Positions 7,338-16,286 of a stretch of DNA of 42,001 nt are shown here, one piece after another. A program made the position numbers and the translations under genes. Within the stretch, counting starts at the first letter, position 1; each line of letters begins with the position of its first letter. Below the pieces are notes generated by a model, which ran no database searches, was not told the origin of the DNA, and was given only the letters and a program-made list of their open reading frames with translations. Source of the stretch: Lachnospiraceae bacterium (GTDB lineage Bacteria > Bacillota > Clostridia > Lachnospirales > Lachnospiraceae); NCBI GenBank assembly GCA_017465845.1, contig JAFTVH010000088.1, positions 1 to 42,001 on the forward strand. The letters are read 5' to 3'.

Positions 7338-9326
7338 TTATAGCCCTTCCAGCTCTGTCTCCGTCTCAACCATTCGCTCCAGCAGTGTTTCCTGAGTATG
7401 CTCCTCAGCCTCCAGCTGTTTCTGCAGTTCCATCAGCTTCTGATAATCCGATGATAAAGCCGGATCCAGCAGTTGCAGCTGCAAGGCAGCCGCTTTTTCT
7501 TCACTTTCAGACAGCTGCTTCTCATATTTTTCCAGCTGTCTTTCCAGACGTGATTTCACTTTTCCCGGATTATAATAAGTTTTCTTATCAAACACATCCT
7601 GCAAGGTAGGTGCCTGTGATGCAGCTTTTCCAGCCCTTGTTACTGCTGTGCTGAATCCTGTGGCAGCTGTTACCTTTCCCTGCGCTACGGCCCTGCCCTG
7701 TTCTCCAAGCTTTACCTTCTCCTGCAAATATTCTTCATAGCCACAATCATACTGCTTCACGGAAATCTGACCAAATTCCAGAATTCCTGTAGCCACCTGC
7801 TTTACAAAATATCTGTCGTGAGACACGAACAGCACTGTTCCCTGGAAATTCTGAAGCATCTGCTCCAATGCCTGTTTTCCCAAGATGTCCATATGGTTAG
7901 TAGGCTCGTCCAGAATCAACAGATTCGGTTTTGTCTGAAACATCTTACACAGGGCCAGTCTGACCTTTTCCCCACCGGAAAGCTGCCCCATCTTCTTCAT
8001 AACCTCTTCCTGTGAAAACAGGAAGCTTCCCAGCGCACTTCGTACTTCCTCGCGCAGCAGCTTCGGATATTCCTCCCAGAAATTATCAAGAACGGTCTGT
8101 TCGGGGTCCGCATCGTTGACTACTGCCTTCTGCTGGTCAAAATATCCCCACTCCACGTTATGACCAAAAGTTAAGTTCCCCCCTAACGGCTCCACCATGC
8201 CTACTAAAGTTTTTAATAAAGTAGATTTCCCCTTACCGTTTTCTCCCAAAATGGCAAGTCGATTGCCTTTACGCAATGTAAAAGAAACCTGGCTCAGCTC
8301 CTTATCATATCCGATTTTCAGGTTTTTCACAGTCAATACATCTGTGTAACTTTCGATTCTTGGCGTAAACATGGCATGAAAAGTTTTGGTATCAAAACGT
8401 CTTGGCTTTTCCACCTTTACCATGTGCTCGATTGCCATTCTCTTAGAGCGAGTGGCTGCCACCTTGGTGGGAGTATTTTTCCACTTCTCAATCCATTCCG
8501 TGAGACGCTGTATTTCCTTCTGCTGTTCCTCATAATCCTTTTCCTGCTTGATGAGGTTCTCTTCCTTCCGCTTCAGGAAAGCAGAATAATTGCCGGGATA
8601 ACGCTTTATCTGCCGGTACTCTATCTCATACGTCACATCAATGATCCTATCCAGGAACATACGGTCATGAGACACGATCACCACAGCCTTATCGTAGTTC
8701 TTCAAATAATTCTCCAGCCATTCAATGGTGGGCAGATCCAAATGGTTAGTAGGCTCATCCAAGAGCATGATATCCGGCCTGCTCAGAAGCAGCTTGATAA
8801 ATGCCACTTTTGTCTGTTGTCCGCCGGAAAAACTTCCGATAGGACGCTTTAAATCCTCCAGACCAAATCCAAACTGCTGAAAGATAACCTCCATGTCCCT
8901 CCGCCAGCTATATCCCCTCAGCGCCTCCATCTTTTTCTGTAAATTATCGTATTCATATAGCAGCTGCTTATTTTCTCCGACAAGGTGCAGTTCCTGCTCT
9001 ATCTGGGCCATTCTTGATTCACAGGCAAACACAGGAGCAAAGGTCTTCTTAATCTCCTCCTCTACAGTGACGTCTCCCTCGGTAAAACTGATCTGACGAA
9101 GGAAACCTATTTCCTGCTTCCCTGCCATGAAAATGCCGCATTCCTCATCACTGTCTAAATTATTCATATGAATATCGCCGGCAATCAGCTTTAACAGCGT
9201 CGTTTTCCCACAACCGTTTCTACCTACAATTGCAATTTTTTCATTGTCATGGATTTCAAAGTTGACGTCCTCTAATATGGTATCTGCCGCGTATTGGACT
9301 AACGCGTGTTTGATCTGATATCTCAT
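7338..9326 (-). CDS. ABC-F family ATPase (translation factor-like)
   Basis: This 662-residue soluble protein has two ABC cassettes and no membrane segments. Cassette 1 has Walker A GRNGCGKTT (35-43), signature SFSGGQQTK and Walker B MLLDEPTNHLD. Cassette 2 has GENGKGKST, QLSGGEKVRLAL and LILDEPTNHMD. The linker is long and charged (about 235-310). A C-terminal coiled coil (about 585-662) resembles the Uup/YfmR/YdiF class. ABC-F proteins act on the ribosome in translation or in drug protection. Nothing seen here points to resistance, so a housekeeping Uup/YdiF-type role is more likely. The start overlaps the stop of the upstream hydrolase gene (ATGA), so the two are translationally coupled. 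Confidence 0.9.
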   Translation of the reverse strand: MRYQIKHALVQYAADTILEDVNFEIHDNEKIAIVGRNGCGKTTLLKLIAGDIHMNNLDSDEECGIFMAGKQEIGFLRQISFTEGDVTVEEEIKKTFAPVFACESRMAQIEQELHLVGENKQLLYEYDNLQKKMEALRGYSWRRDMEVIFQQFGFGLEDLKRPIGSFSGGQQTKVAFIKLLLSRPDIMLLDEPTNHLDLPTIEWLENYLKNYDKAVVIVSHDRMFLDRIIDVTYEIEYRQIKRYPGNYSAFLKRKEENLIKQEKDYEEQQKEIQRLTEWIEKWKNTPTKVAATRSKRMAIEHMVKVEKPRRFDTKTFHAMFTPRIESYTDVLTVKNLKIGYDKELSQVSFTLRKGNRLAILGENGKGKSTLLKTLVGMVEPLGGNLTFGHNVEWGYFDQQKAVVNDADPEQTVLDNFWEEYPKLLREEVRSALGSFLFSQEEVMKKMGQLSGGEKVRLALCKMFQTKPNLLILDEPTNHMDILGKQALEQMLQNFQGTVLFVSHDRYFVKQVATGILEFGQISVKQYDCGYEEYLQEKVKLGEQGRAVAQGKVTAATGFSTAVTRAGKAASQAPTLQDVFDKKTYYNPGKVKSRLERQLEKYEKQLSESEEKAAALQLQLLDPALSSDYQKLMELQKQLEAEEHTQETLLERMVETETELEGL

Positions 9327-10198
9327 ACTTCTCCTATAGCATCATTTATAATTTCTATTCCAATCTTACATGCAGCAAGTCCTTGTTTGGTATACTCCGC
9401 CAGCAGGAATGCATGTCCGGTCCCTTCAATTAGATGCAGATCACACTTTTTAGAAAACGCTGCCATTCTGTCATAGAATTTTCGGGAATGCTCAGGATCT
9501 ACCACCTTATCGCATTCACCATGAATCAATACTGCCTCACATACATTCTCATGAATCTGACATAAAGGTGACAAAAACTCTGCGCGTTGCGCAAAGGATA
9601 ATCCGGCAAGTCTGATATGACAGCTGCTTACCGGCACGCTTCCTTTCCAGCCATCATAAAAATGGGTAATGGGATTGAAAAGAAATACCTTCTTATAAGA
9701 ATACTGCCTGTCATAATGAAATGTAGCAAGCGCTCCGGCCAAATGACCGCCTGCTGATTCTCCTAACAGGTACATATTATGTACATCTGCACCGTATTCG
9801 TCTGCATGTGCAATCACATAATCCATGGCATCGCAGCAGTCCTCATAACAATCAATGATACCAAAGCCCTCCGTTTGCCCGGAATCTCCGGATAACCGGT
9901 AATCAATGCTGACACAGACAAACCCCTTATTCGCATAGTACCTTGCCAGATACCCCAGATAATCTCCCTGCCAATGAGGCTGATCATCAAAAATCTTATG
10001 AGAAGACCATCCACCACCGTGAACAAAAACAAACAGAGGATACTTATGATTCTTATTAAAATTTGGAGGCAGAAAGTATCCCAGATAAATCGGTTCCTCC
10101 GATACTGTTTTATATGCAATTGTTTTATCTGCCGAATGGCGGGAAATTGCATAGCTTAAATCCATTTCTTTGTCTTCCAGTCTGTGGTAATTGATCAT
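9323..10198 (-). CDS. Alpha/beta hydrolase, esterase/lipase type
   Basis: This 291-residue cytoplasmic hydrolase belongs to the hormone-sensitive-lipase/acetyl-esterase-like group. The oxyanion motif is HGGGW (60-64), the nucleophile elbow GESAG places Ser148, and the acid is probably Asp230 (HGECDKVVDPEHS). The catalytic His is His262 (GTGHAF). There is no signal peptide. The substrate is unknown; carboxylester or acylated small molecules are typical for the family. The start at 10198 has a GAGAGGA RBS, a near-consensus promoter lies just upstream, and the gene is coupled to the ABC-F gene by a 4-base overlap. No functional link between the two is evident. Confidence 0.87.
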   Translation of the reverse strand: MINYHRLEDKEMDLSYAISRHSADKTIAYKTVSEEPIYLGYFLPPNFNKNHKYPLFVFVHGGGWSSHKIFDDQPHWQGDYLGYLARYYANKGFVCVSIDYRLSGDSGQTEGFGIIDCYEDCCDAMDYVIAHADEYGADVHNMYLLGESAGGHLAGALATFHYDRQYSYKKVFLFNPITHFYDGWKGSVPVSSCHIRLAGLSFAQRAEFLSPLCQIHENVCEAVLIHGECDKVVDPEHSRKFYDRMAAFSKKCDLHLIEGTGHAFLLAEYTKQGLAACKIGIEIINDAIGEV

Positions 10199-10253
10199 GA
10201 TTTTATTCCTCTCAATCTAAATTTTTATTGATTGGCTCTATCTGTGTATCCAC

Positions 10254-10282
10254 ATATTAACAAACTCAAGTCCCTCTGTCAA
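10254..10282 (-). promoter_or_regulatory. Promoter of the hydrolase/ABC-F operon
   Basis: Minus strand: perfect -35 TTGACA (complement of 10277-10282), 17-base spacer, -10 TAATAT (complement of 10254-10259), about 55 bases before the hydrolase start. Confidence 0.75.
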
Positions 10283-10328
10283 ACTCATTTTATTCCGATA
10301 GCCTCTGAACAGTGCACCTTCCTGCTCT

Positions 10329-12599
10329 TTATTCTGCACCTTTCAGCGCTTCCACCATATTAATTTTTTTATTCTTTCCTGCAACCATCCATCCCACAAT
10401 CAGAGATACACCGAAAGTCAGAAGGATACTGACTAAGTAGGTCAGCACACCAATCGTCAAGCTCAGTTCATATTCACTTACAAGCGAAGTGATCAGGATA
10501 TAGAGTACTCCTACGCCTGCCGGAAGTCCGATCAGTACACCGGTTACGGTAAGCCAGATATTTTGACTGATCAGCAGTCTCGTGATATGTTTGTCACGAA
10601 AACCCAGCACCTTCAGCGTTGCAAGTTCACGATGTCTCTCCACATAACTCATGACACCAAGATTGTAAAGCACCACAGTTCCCAGAACAATAGCTGCCAG
10701 CACAAAGATCATTACCATAAGGTTCATAATCTCCATAAATGTATCATAGGTTTCCATGATCATTGCTTTATCCTGCTTTCCTGCAATCAAAGAAGAATCT
10801 TCAATATTCTCAGAATTTTCATCCGTATAAATTGACGAGATATGGTATTTTATACCGATGCTGTCAGCATAATCGTCGGTCATCACGATACTCTCTGTCA
10901 TAAGAGAGCGTAGATATCCGGCAACCATTACCTCATAAGTTTCTTCACTTCCATAGGGAGAGATTTCAATCACATCTCCTATTTGGGCCGTATCCGCAAG
11001 ACGCAGACAAAGGTATGCTCCGTCATCGCTCAGTTTCATCAGTTCATTTTCTTTATTCATAAAGCGGATTTTGCTGTTATCTGCCTGATAGATCTCAAGT
11101 GTTACCGTTTCTCCCTCGTAGCTGATACCGGAGGTAGCCAGCCAGTCACCTTCCACACTTTCAGCAAGGATCTTTATTTCATTATTATCCGCAGACTCAG
11201 ATAAGTTAATTTTTGTTGTGTAATGATTGACCTCCTCATCCAGCATGACCATGAATCTGTCCATTGTATCCTTCATGCCCAGCCCTCCAACAAGCAGCAG
11301 CATACAACCGACAACACCTACAAGTGTCATCGCTGAGCGGGACTTATGGCGGAGAATATCACGTACATTCCATTTTGTACCGAAGGGCAGCTTCTCCCAA
11401 AACGGCAGCTTTTCAAGCACACTCTTTTTCATCGCCTTTGGCGCATAGGGACGAAGTGCATCTGCAGCAGTCCCTTTCAGCATCTTCTTGACCGAAAGAT
11501 AACTGATAAGTGTTAAAAATACATTTGTCAGAATGATAACCGGAACACAGAACGAAGGCATAACCAGAGGCCATTGCGGTAGATCAAAATAAGTACTCAT
11601 CATTCCGGTAGGACTGATAATAATAGCGGCAATACCATAGCCCAATATAACACCTAATATAGTTCCCATGAGACCAATGAATAATCCGTAAGAGGTATAA
11701 TGGCAGAGAATTTTACGATCACGAAAACCCAGCGCTTTCAGTGTGCCGATCTGCACCTTTTCATTAGCAGCGATACGATGCATTGTCGTTACCATGGTCA
11801 GTATGGCGATAGCAAGGAACAGTACCGGCAGGATGGAACCCATTGTTTTACCCTCCTCTGCCTCGCTTTGAGCACCGGCATAGGCAACATGTTCCTCCTT
11901 GGAAGTGACAAGAATAGTTGTGCCAAGTATGTCTTTTACCGCTTCTTCAAGCTCTGCCTTACCCATATCCGAAATCAAATTGATCTGCGGATAGAAAACG
12001 CCTCCCAGCGCATCTTCCAGCTTTTCCGGTGAGATATAAGCAAAGCCAAAGGATTCATAATCAGGCATAAGCTGATTTGCATCCGCTACGCAGATCATAT
12101 TTTCGCCGCTCTTTACCAACCCAATGATTTCGCCGCTGATTTCAATACCTTTATAGGTCATTATGAGCGTATCACCAAGTGAGAGAGCGTTTGCTTCTGC
12201 AAACTTGTCAGAGAGCCAGATTCCGCCCAAGGTATCATCATAAGCAGCACCCTCCATTACAAGCATGGTAGAGACCGTATAATTTTCAGAGACATTGAGT
12301 GCTATCGATTTTTTGGTATCCTTAATGCTTACATTGACAGCAAGATATCTTGTTGCATCGTCCACACCATCCATCTTCAGTATCTTTTCGATATCTTCTT
12401 CCGAAAATCCGGTTTCCGCATAGAGACGGTAATCCGCATATCCGGTCTCTTCAAAAAAGGCTGAAGTGTCGGACTCAATACTCTGCCATTCGATATTGAA
12501 ACCAAGAAAAATGCCAATGCCAATAGCAATCATGATAATCATGGAAAGAAACTGTGATTTATATTTCCATGCAGTACGGAATAATTTTCTAATCAACAT
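10329..12599 (-). CDS. ABC transporter permease with two FtsX domains (MacB-like exporter)
   Basis: This is a 756-residue membrane subunit of a type VII (MacB/FtsX) ABC system. An N-terminal membrane helix (about 16-36) is followed by a large extracytoplasmic domain (about 40-250). A first FtsX-like membrane block lies at about 255-365, with LKALGFRDRKI after helix one. A second membrane anchor lies near 430, a second extracytoplasmic domain at about 455-620, and a second FtsX block at about 635-750, with the parallel LKVLGFRDKHI. The duplicated coupling motif marks an internally duplicated permease. Such systems export peptides or lipids or perform mechanotransmission; the substrate is unknown. 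It starts 3 bases after the ATPase stop. The operon promoter carries a GTTAG-N6-CTAAC site. Confidence 0.9.
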   Translation of the reverse strand: MLIRKLFRTAWKYKSQFLSMIIMIAIGIGIFLGFNIEWQSIESDTSAFFEETGYADYRLYAETGFSEEDIEKILKMDGVDDATRYLAVNVSIKDTKKSIALNVSENYTVSTMLVMEGAAYDDTLGGIWLSDKFAEANALSLGDTLIMTYKGIEISGEIIGLVKSGENMICVADANQLMPDYESFGFAYISPEKLEDALGGVFYPQINLISDMGKAELEEAVKDILGTTILVTSKEEHVAYAGAQSEAEEGKTMGSILPVLFLAIAILTMVTTMHRIAANEKVQIGTLKALGFRDRKILCHYTSYGLFIGLMGTILGVILGYGIAAIIISPTGMMSTYFDLPQWPLVMPSFCVPVIILTNVFLTLISYLSVKKMLKGTAADALRPYAPKAMKKSVLEKLPFWEKLPFGTKWNVRDILRHKSRSAMTLVGVVGCMLLLVGGLGMKDTMDRFMVMLDEEVNHYTTKINLSESADNNEIKILAESVEGDWLATSGISYEGETVTLEIYQADNSKIRFMNKENELMKLSDDGAYLCLRLADTAQIGDVIEISPYGSEETYEVMVAGYLRSLMTESIVMTDDYADSIGIKYHISSIYTDENSENIEDSSLIAGKQDKAMIMETYDTFMEIMNLMVMIFVLAAIVLGTVVLYNLGVMSYVERHRELATLKVLGFRDKHITRLLISQNIWLTVTGVLIGLPAGVGVLYILITSLVSEYELSLTIGVLTYLVSILLTFGVSLIVGWMVAGKNKKINMVEALKGAE

Positions 12600-12602
12600 A
12601 CC

Positions 12603-13304
12603 CTACCACTCCACTTCGTCTGCACTCATAGGAGCAGATTGCTCCTCGCAGGATCTAATTTTGCCGTTTTTTACACGAATTACAACATCCGCCATCTTTG
12701 CAATGCTCTGGTTGTGGGTTACGATGACAATCGTCTTCCCATAGTTTCGTGCCATGGAGAGCAAAAGTTTGAGTACCAGTACACCGGTTTCAGAATCCAA
12801 TGCTCCGGTAGGCTCGTCACAGAGAAGTATCTTTGGATTTTTCGCAAGCGCACGGGCTATGGACACACGCTGCTGTTCGCCGCCTGAAAGTTCTGATGGA
12901 AAATTTTGCAGATGGTCGGCAAGGCCCACCTCAGCAAGCATCCTCTTGGGATCAATGGCATCCCGAGAGATTTCCTTGACAAGAGCCACATTTTCATATA
13001 CCGTCAATGTGGGGATCAGATTATAAAACTGGAACACAAACCCCACCGTAGATGCACGATAATCTGCAAGCTGATTATTGGTAAGCGTAGAAATATCCTT
13101 ACCGTTTACCGTGATTGTTCCGCTTGTGGGACTATCAAGTCCTCCCAGCATGTTAAGAAGTGTACTCTTTCCTGCTCCACTGGGGCCAAGAATAACAACA
13201 AACTTCCCCTCATCGAGAGTAAAGCTTACTTTATCCAATGCTTTCATTTCATGATCTCCGCTTGTATAAATGCGGGTTACATCTTTAAATTCTACAATAG
13301 CCAT
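12603..13304 (-). CDS. ABC transporter ATP-binding protein (MacB/LolD type)
   Basis: This 233-residue ATPase partners the FtsX-type permease encoded immediately downstream. Walker A is GPSGAGKST (40-48), signature [15 protein letters not shown] (139-153), Walker [13 protein letters not shown] and a switch histidine in VTHN. The GALDSETG stretch after Walker B is typical of LolD/MacB ATPases. The start at 13304 is supported by GCGGAGGAAAAAGT immediately upstream. A longer in-frame reading to 13424 would run through the promoter and operator and is rejected. Confidence 0.93.
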   Translation of the reverse strand: MAIVEFKDVTRIYTSGDHEMKALDKVSFTLDEGKFVVILGPSGAGKSTLLNMLGGLDSPTSGTITVNGKDISTLTNNQLADYRASTVGFVFQFYNLIPTLTVYENVALVKEISRDAIDPKRMLAEVGLADHLQNFPSELSGGEQQRVSIARALAKNPKILLCDEPTGALDSETGVLVLKLLLSMARNYGKTIVIVTHNQSIAKMADVVIRVKNGKIRSCEEQSAPMSADEVEW

Positions 13305-13322
13305 ACTTTTTCCTCCGCTTGA

Positions 13323-13338
13323 GTTAGTCCTATCTAAC
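13323..13338. promoter_or_regulatory. GTTAG-N6-CTAAC operator before the ABC exporter
   Basis: An interrupted palindrome, GTTAG TCCTAT CTAAC, lies just downstream of the -10 of the exporter promoter, about where transcription would begin. The same arms and the same 6-base spacing occur before the siderophore operon at 17381-17396. The arms resemble half-sites of DtxR/IdeR/MntR metalloregulators (TTAGGTTAG-type consensus, family knowledge), but the spacing differs from that consensus. Repression by a metal-sensing regulator is a hypothesis. Confidence 0.5.
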
Positions 13339-13343
13339 ACTTT

Positions 13344-13373
13344 ATCATAAGGCCTGCCGTTTTTCAATAACAA
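13344..13373 (-). promoter_or_regulatory. Promoter of the MacB-like exporter operon
   Basis: Minus strand -35 TTGTTA (complement of 13368-13373), 18-base spacer, -10 TATGAT (complement of 13344-13349). The GTTAG-N6-CTAAC palindrome begins 5 bases after the -10. Confidence 0.6.
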
Positions 13374-13383
13374 ACTTAATAAT

Positions 13384-13405
13384 GGGCGGGAATAAAATCC
13401 CGCCC
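13384..13405. terminator. GC-rich hairpin after the siderophore operon
   Basis: GGGCGGGA and TCCCGCCC form an 8-bp stem with a 6-base loop, 34 bases after the binding-protein stop. The downstream minus-strand tail is ATTATTAAGTTTG rather than a clean T run, so termination may be partial. Confidence 0.55.
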
Positions 13406-13438
13406 TCTGCAAAATAAGCCCCATGTATTCTAATATTT

Positions 13439-14500
13439 TTACTTGCTCAACAGTTCTTTCTCCAGGTCCTCCAGCATAATGCCCAGTGCCGTAAAGCCGC
13501 CTTCAGCCTTGTACCACACTCCGGCATTCTCCATGATGATCAGGTTGCCGTTCTTGTAAGCATCGGTTGACTTGATGAGATCATTCTCCATGATATCCTT
13601 AGCCAGCTGAGCACCTTCCGCGTTAGTAGCTGCATCACGGTCCAGGACAAAGATGTAGTCAGGCGCTTTCTCAACTACGAATTCGAAAGAAGCCTCATTA
13701 CCATGTGCTGAGGTGTCAATATTTGCATCTACTCCAACATTCTGAAATCCAAGTTCGTTACCGATGATTGAGCAGCGTCCGTCATTACCTAAAAGATTAA
13801 AAGCACCGCTGGTACACATACCGACAATAGCATTCTTACCTTCTGCAATTGCCTGCAAAGCAGCAATTCTGTCATTATAAGCATCCAGCTTTGCGTTCAT
13901 TTCTTCTTCCATTCCGAAAATAGATGCAATCTTTACAGCATTTTCATAAGTTCCTTCCACAACAGCACCGCTTACAGTCAGACGAACCACAGGTGCAATC
14001 TCTGCCAATGTATCATAGTAATCACTGCCGCGGCCGGCCATGAAAATAAGATCAGGCTCACATTCCATGATAGCTTCCATATCAAAAGTTTTAGCAGTAC
14101 CTACATTAGCCGCATCAGTTACGTAATCTGCTAAATATGCCTCCGGAGTTGTTGTTCCCACAACGCGGTCAGTCAACCCCAGATTAGACAGAATATCCAG
14201 AGAAGCGGCATCTAAAGTTACGATTCTCTGAGGATCAAAGGGAACTTCCAGTTCAATTTCTTCAGAAGCACCGTTAATGCAGGTGATAGTGATACTTTCA
14301 GGCTTCTGCTCCTCTACAGAAGTTTCTGTCTGCTCTGTTGCAGCAGAGCTTGTCTGCTCTTCTGCTGAAGTACCGGTCTGTTCTTCTGAAACAGCACCGC
14401 TCTGCACTTCGCTGCTGCCGGCGTTGTCACCGGAATTACCGCAGGCAACAAGGCCAAAAGTCATAATGGTAGCTAATAATAGTGTTGAAAATTTTTTCAT
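13439..14500 (-). CDS. yclQ: Siderophore ABC transporter substrate-binding lipoprotein (YclQ/CeuE type)
   Basis: This 353-residue lipoprotein captures an iron-siderophore complex at the cell surface. The signal peptide ends in the lipobox LVAC with Cys20. A Ser/Glu/Thr/Gln-rich linker (about 22-68, repeats of EEQT/TEQT) is followed by a class III periplasmic-binding fold. Family blocks include [49 protein letters not shown] and [18 protein letters not shown]. They match the petrobactin/catecholate binders YclQ and CeuE (family knowledge). The gene order permease-permease-ATPase-binder is that of Bacillus yclNOPQ and Campylobacter ceuBCDE. The ligand is probably a catecholate siderophore or its fragments; no siderophore synthesis genes are in the window. 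Confidence 0.9.
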   Translation of the reverse strand: MKKFSTLLLATIMTFGLVACGNSGDNAGSSEVQSGAVSEEQTGTSAEEQTSSAATEQTETSVEEQKPESITITCINGASEEIELEVPFDPQRIVTLDAASLDILSNLGLTDRVVGTTTPEAYLADYVTDAANVGTAKTFDMEAIMECEPDLIFMAGRGSDYYDTLAEIAPVVRLTVSGAVVEGTYENAVKIASIFGMEEEMNAKLDAYNDRIAALQAIAEGKNAIVGMCTSGAFNLLGNDGRCSIIGNELGFQNVGVDANIDTSAHGNEASFEFVVEKAPDYIFVLDRDAATNAEGAQLAKDIMENDLIKSTDAYKNGNLIIMENAGVWYKAEGGFTALGIMLEDLEKELLSK

Positions 14501-14557
14501 AATCTCGTTTCTCCTTTTTCTGAAATAAAAGTACTGAAAAATGTAATGCTAATGGGG

Positions 14558-15310
14558 CTAATAGTATATAGTCAGCGGTTTGCCGCCTATATTCATAATT
14601 TCAAAGTCCACCTTATAAATCTGGGACAGGGTCTCCTTGGTAATGACCTCCTCCACTGTTCCGAATCTTGCAATCTTTCCATCCAGAAAAGCGCAGATAT
14701 AATCGGAATAAAAAGCAGCGTAGTTGATCTCATGGAGGACAAGGATCACCGTCTTACCCAGTTCGTCACAAAGTTTTCGAACTGTCTTCATCATATTGGT
14801 GGCGTGATAGATGTCCAGATTGTTGGTAGGTTCGTCCAGAAGTACATACTCCGTATCCTGGGCAATGACCATAGCAATGTAGGCTCTCTGCCGCTGCCCA
14901 CCGGAAAGCTCGTCAATAAAGCGGTCCTCAAACGCTTCCAATTCCATATAGGAAATGGCCTTGTCAATAATATCATAGTCTTCTTGCGTCAAACGACTCC
15001 CGGAATAAGGGAACCTGCCAAAGGAAACCAGTTCCCTGACCGTTAACTTCATCTGCACATTATTATGCTGTGTCAAAATTGCAAGACGTTTTGCCAGTTC
15101 TTTGCTCTTCCACTTTGACAAATCCTTATCTTCAAATTCGATCAACCCCTCATCTTTGGCAATCAGTCGGGAAATCATTCCCATCACCGTAGATTTGCCT
15201 GCACCATTGGGACCAATCAGTGAGATCACTTTGCCCTTAGGAATTTCAAAGCTGACAGAATCAACAACTGCTTTCCCATCATATTTTTTAATCAGATTTT
15301 TTACATTCAT
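14558..15310 (-). CDS. yclP: Siderophore ABC transporter ATPase (YclP/CeuD type)
   Basis: This 250-residue ATPase drives iron-siderophore import. Walker A is GPNGAGKST (33-41), the Q-loop is near 81, the signature LSGGQRQRAYIAM (135-147), Walker B YVLLDEPTNNLD (155-166), and a switch His lies in VLHE. It starts at 15310 with GAGGTGAAAAG upstream; the in-frame extension to 15403 has no RBS and overlaps the permease gene. It lies 4 bases after permease 2 and 57 bases before the binding protein. Among family members the closest order and sequence style is FecE/CeuD/YclP. Confidence 0.92.
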   Translation of the reverse strand: MNVKNLIKKYDGKAVVDSVSFEIPKGKVISLIGPNGAGKSTVMGMISRLIAKDEGLIEFEDKDLSKWKSKELAKRLAILTQHNNVQMKLTVRELVSFGRFPYSGSRLTQEDYDIIDKAISYMELEAFEDRFIDELSGGQRQRAYIAMVIAQDTEYVLLDEPTNNLDIYHATNMMKTVRKLCDELGKTVILVLHEINYAAFYSDYICAFLDGKIARFGTVEEVITKETLSQIYKVDFEIMNIGGKPLTIYY

Positions 15311-15314
15311 CTTT

Positions 15315-16286
15315 TCACCTCTTCTTAAGCAGCAAATATAGGAAATAGATACCGCCACCCAGCGTAATAAACACGCTGACCGGTATTGCATAAGCAAATA
15401 CATGCTCTACAAGACACTGACCGGCTACCAGGGTCATCATACCAATAAGGGAAGACCCCAGAATCAGATGACTGTGACGATAAGTTTTCATCAGCTGCCG
15501 TCCCAGATTGGCTATTATCAAGCCCAGGAAGGAAATGGGTCCGACCATTGCAGTAGCAACAGCAATACAGGCCGTTACACCGATAAGAAGTCTCCTGATG
15601 CATCGGTCATAATCTACACCCAGATTGATAGCCTGATCTTTACCAAGGGTTATTACATCCAACAGTGCCAGATCCTTTCTCAGAATGAAGACCAGCAATG
15701 CCAGAAGCAATACGCAGCATCCTATGATCTCACCGTTGATATTATCAAAGCCGGCAACCAATGTCAGAAGAAGTGCATCATACTCATTAGGATCCATAAC
15801 CCTGATCATAGTGGACTGCACAGAACCAAAGAAAGAGCTAAGCACAGTACCGATCAACAGGACATAAAGCACGTTATAGTTGGTCTTCTTAAAAAGATAA
15901 CCGTAGATAAAGGTTGCTACCACAATCATCAACATCAGATCCACTATGAATGCTGCATTGGCATTGACAGCCAGAAAGCTGGACGCACCGAAAAAGAAAT
16001 ACACCGCCGTATGCAGTAAAGTATATAAGGAATTCATACCTAAGAGGCACGGCGTAACAATGGTATTGTTGATAATGGACTGGAACACAATGGAAGCTGC
16101 TCCTATGGCAAAAGCTGCGACCAGCATAGCAAGAAGCTTCGGTGTCCGTATCTTCATAGAAAATTTGAAAAATTTCGGATTGGCGAAGTTGACATCGATC
16201 ACCATGTAAAGCACCACCGCCAGTACCATCAAAATTGACAGTATCACCAGTTTTCGTACATTGGCTCTGTAAGCTTCATTTTTCAT
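15315..16286 (-). CDS. yclO: Siderophore ABC transporter permease 2 (YclO/CeuC type)
   Basis: This 323-residue FecCD/BtuC-family permease has about eight to nine hydrophobic segments. It includes the LARLLIGV-like coupling region seen here as RCIRRLLIGVTACIAVATAM, and the conserved GPISFLGLIIANLGRQL block (near 245-262). It forms a heterodimer with permease 1. Its start overlaps the permease 1 stop by 4 bases (ATGA), so translation is coupled. Confidence 0.9.
   Translation of the reverse strand: MKNEAYRANVRKLVILSILMVLAVVLYMVIDVNFANPKFFKFSMKIRTPKLLAMLVAAFAIGAASIVFQSIINNTIVTPCLLGMNSLYTLLHTAVYFFFGASSFLAVNANAAFIVDLMLMIVVATFIYGYLFKKTNYNVLYVLLIGTVLSSFFGSVQSTMIRVMDPNEYDALLLTLVAGFDNINGEIIGCCVLLLALLVFILRKDLALLDVITLGKDQAINLGVDYDRCIRRLLIGVTACIAVATAMVGPISFLGLIIANLGRQLMKTYRHSHLILGSSLIGMMTLVAGQCLVEHVFAYAIPVSVFITLGGGIYFLYLLLKKR

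Noticed and set aside
7338-9326. Antibiotic-resistance ABC-F protein
   Set aside because: Both cassettes and the coiled-coil C-terminus look like the Uup/YdiF housekeeping group, and no resistance-type leader or context is present.
12754-13322. Plus-strand frames over the ABC ATPase gene
   Set aside because: Antisense to clear Walker and signature motifs of the minus-strand ATPase.
15402-16019. A 205-residue plus-strand open frame
   Set aside because: It lies antisense to the siderophore permease gene; Gln/His/Ser-rich low-complexity translation and no RBS.
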